From Caldilineales bacterium (GTDB lineage Bacteria; Chloroflexota; Anaerolineae; J102), in assembly GCA_024102915.1 (NCBI GenBank), contig JAGFJG010000026.1, positions 1 through 32,009 on the forward strand: a DNA stretch of 32,009 bases, given 5' to 3'. The notes under the pieces were generated by a model, which worked only from the letters and a program-made list of their open reading frames with translations, did no database searches and was not told the origin of the DNA. Both the position numbers and the translations under genes were made by a program. Below, piece after piece: positions 29,103 to 32,009 of this stretch (position 1 is its first letter; every line of letters starts with the position of its first letter).

Positions 29103-29292
29103 CCACAGATTGCGCAGATTAACGCAGATTTTAGCTGTGTTGAAAACAAGTATTTCCACCGCAGAGGCCACAGAGGTTTCATGAGGTATCGAGGATTGAA
29201 ACCAGCAGTGTTGACTGTGATCTCTGCGCACTCTGCGTTTTTCAGGAGAACCATCTTTCTTTGCAAATCTGTGTAATCTGCGAAATCTGCGG
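29103..29292. repeat. Nested inverted repeats between ligA and the Nudix gene
   Basis: The outer arms 29103-29132 and 29263-29292 are complementary at roughly 25 of 30 positions and carry CGCAGATT units. Inside them, 29160-29175 and 29222-29237 (CGCAGAG type) pair at 13 of 16. The outer arm repeats the sequence at 3456-3497. The stretch fills most of the 255-bp gap downstream of ligA and could form a long hairpin in its transcript. No gene is seen here. Confidence 0.65.
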
Positions 29293-29323
29293 TTGATTTT
29301 CTTCTGTGTCATACAGGGCTTCA

Positions 29324-31363
<2,040 letters not shown>

Positions 31364-31375
31364 TCAAAACTGGGA

Positions 31376-32008
31376 TCAGCCGCCAGCCGGTTCGAGCACA
31401 TCCTCGATCGTCCAACCGATCTTCCCATCCTGGGCCTGTAATCGCCACCAGGTGAAGCCATCGGACTGTTCGGGGCCGCCGACCACGACCAGTTGGTCCC
31501 CATCTTTGAGGATGACGACCGTGATATACTCGGTGCCGGGGCCTGATCTAAAGCGTGCGCCCTCACCCTCGGTCCCGGCCACGACCACGCGCATGCCGTT
31601 CTGGAAACCGGTCGCCGGCAGGTCAGGCGTGACAATCGGCACGCTCGCCGTGGGTTCGGGCAAAGGCGATTCGCCGGTCGAGGGGGCGGGGACAACGATC
31701 GGCGTAATTGTCGCTTGCGTTTCCGGCAGGGCCTCCGGCGCGGTGGTGGGTGCGGTCGTTGGATTAGGAGCGGAACTGCCCCCGGCCAGGTTGCAGCTTC
31801 GTCCAAAGAGCAGAATGGCGATGATCACCAGCGCGAACACCACGATCGCCAGAATCGTCGTCAAGATCATGGAATCTGAGGAGGTGAGATCATACGCCTC
31901 GATCTCTTCATCCTGCACGATGGCATCGGGGGGAGCATACAGCGCATCATCGTCGGCTGCCGGCGGCATGTCCATATCCTGCTCGGCAGGCTGTGACGGC
32001 TGATTCAC
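31376..32008 (-). CDS. Membrane protein with extracytoplasmic SH3-like domain (5' end near the window edge)
   Basis: About 210 residues: an acidic cytosolic N-terminus, one membrane segment (about 47-68, MILTTILAIVVFALVI), a Thr/Pro/Ala-rich linker (about 75-130), and a bacterial SH3 domain at the end. The SH3 part is marked by ARFRSGPGTEYITVV and WWRLQAQDGKIGWT. Such domains often bind cell-wall peptides or other surface ligands. The frame starts with GTG at 32008, one base from the window edge, so the true start may lie outside. It precedes ligA by 21 bases. Confidence 0.8.
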   Translation of the reverse strand: MNQPSQPAEQDMDMPPAADDDALYAPPDAIVQDEEIEAYDLTSSDSMILTTILAIVVFALVIIAILLFGRSCNLAGGSSAPNPTTAPTTAPEALPETQATITPIVVPAPSTGESPLPEPTASVPIVTPDLPATGFQNGMRVVVAGTEGEGARFRSGPGTEYITVVILKDGDQLVVVGGPEQSDGFTWWRLQAQDGKIGWTIEDVLEPAGG

Positions 32009-32009
32009 G

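Overview
This 32,009-base window looks like chromosomal DNA of a moderately GC-rich bacterium, most likely a Chloroflexota member of the Anaerolineae type. The clues are long Thr-Pro linkers in secreted proteins, a kinase with N-terminal zinc ribbons, a chlI/chlD-type chelatase gene, and dispersed palindromes of the 'CGCAGATT' type. The taxonomic placement is inference; no rRNA or tRNA gene is visible.

Layout. 1-381 (minus): the left end of an IS1-family element inserted into a gene for a small secreted protein. 661-5612 (plus): six metabolic genes, namely an ornithine cyclodeaminase-family protein, a medium-chain dehydrogenase/reductase, a VOC protein, a short-chain dehydrogenase, a DinB-like protein and a methyltransferase. 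Palindromic repeats lie between some of them. 5632-9430 (minus): a lipoprotein gene closely coupled to a thioredoxin-like YyaL/SPATA20 gene. 9674-13897 (plus): a 1407-residue secreted mosaic protein with a glycosidase-like N-terminal part and four copies of a roughly 145-residue module joined by Thr-Pro linkers. 14001-20392 (minus): mutS behind two different cation:proton antiporter genes with TrkA/RCK-type C-termini. 20636-22683 (plus): a chlI/chlD-type chelatase gene split at an A9 run that forms a textbook -1 slippery heptamer. 22763-29068 (minus): a less GC-rich accessory segment. 29324-32008 (minus): ligA and an SH3-domain membrane protein.

Two places stand out. First, the chelatase gene has the arrangement expected of programmed frameshifting: an AAA+ small subunit ends just after A AAA AAG, and a -1 shift continues into a VWA domain to give a 682-residue medium subunit. 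Second, the accessory segment carries a 1236-residue protein combining zinc ribbons, a Ser/Thr kinase, membrane segments, a STAND-like NTPase region and a CHAT caspase-like protease. Downstream on the same strand is a protein with three Vps62-like repeats and an aerolysin-like strand-rich C-terminus. Protease plus candidate pore former suggests a signalling-driven cell-death or conflict module, which is inference. The kinase-CHAT gene lies between a full Nudix gene and a decayed 206-bp copy of that gene's 3' end, so the locus was assembled by duplication or insertion.
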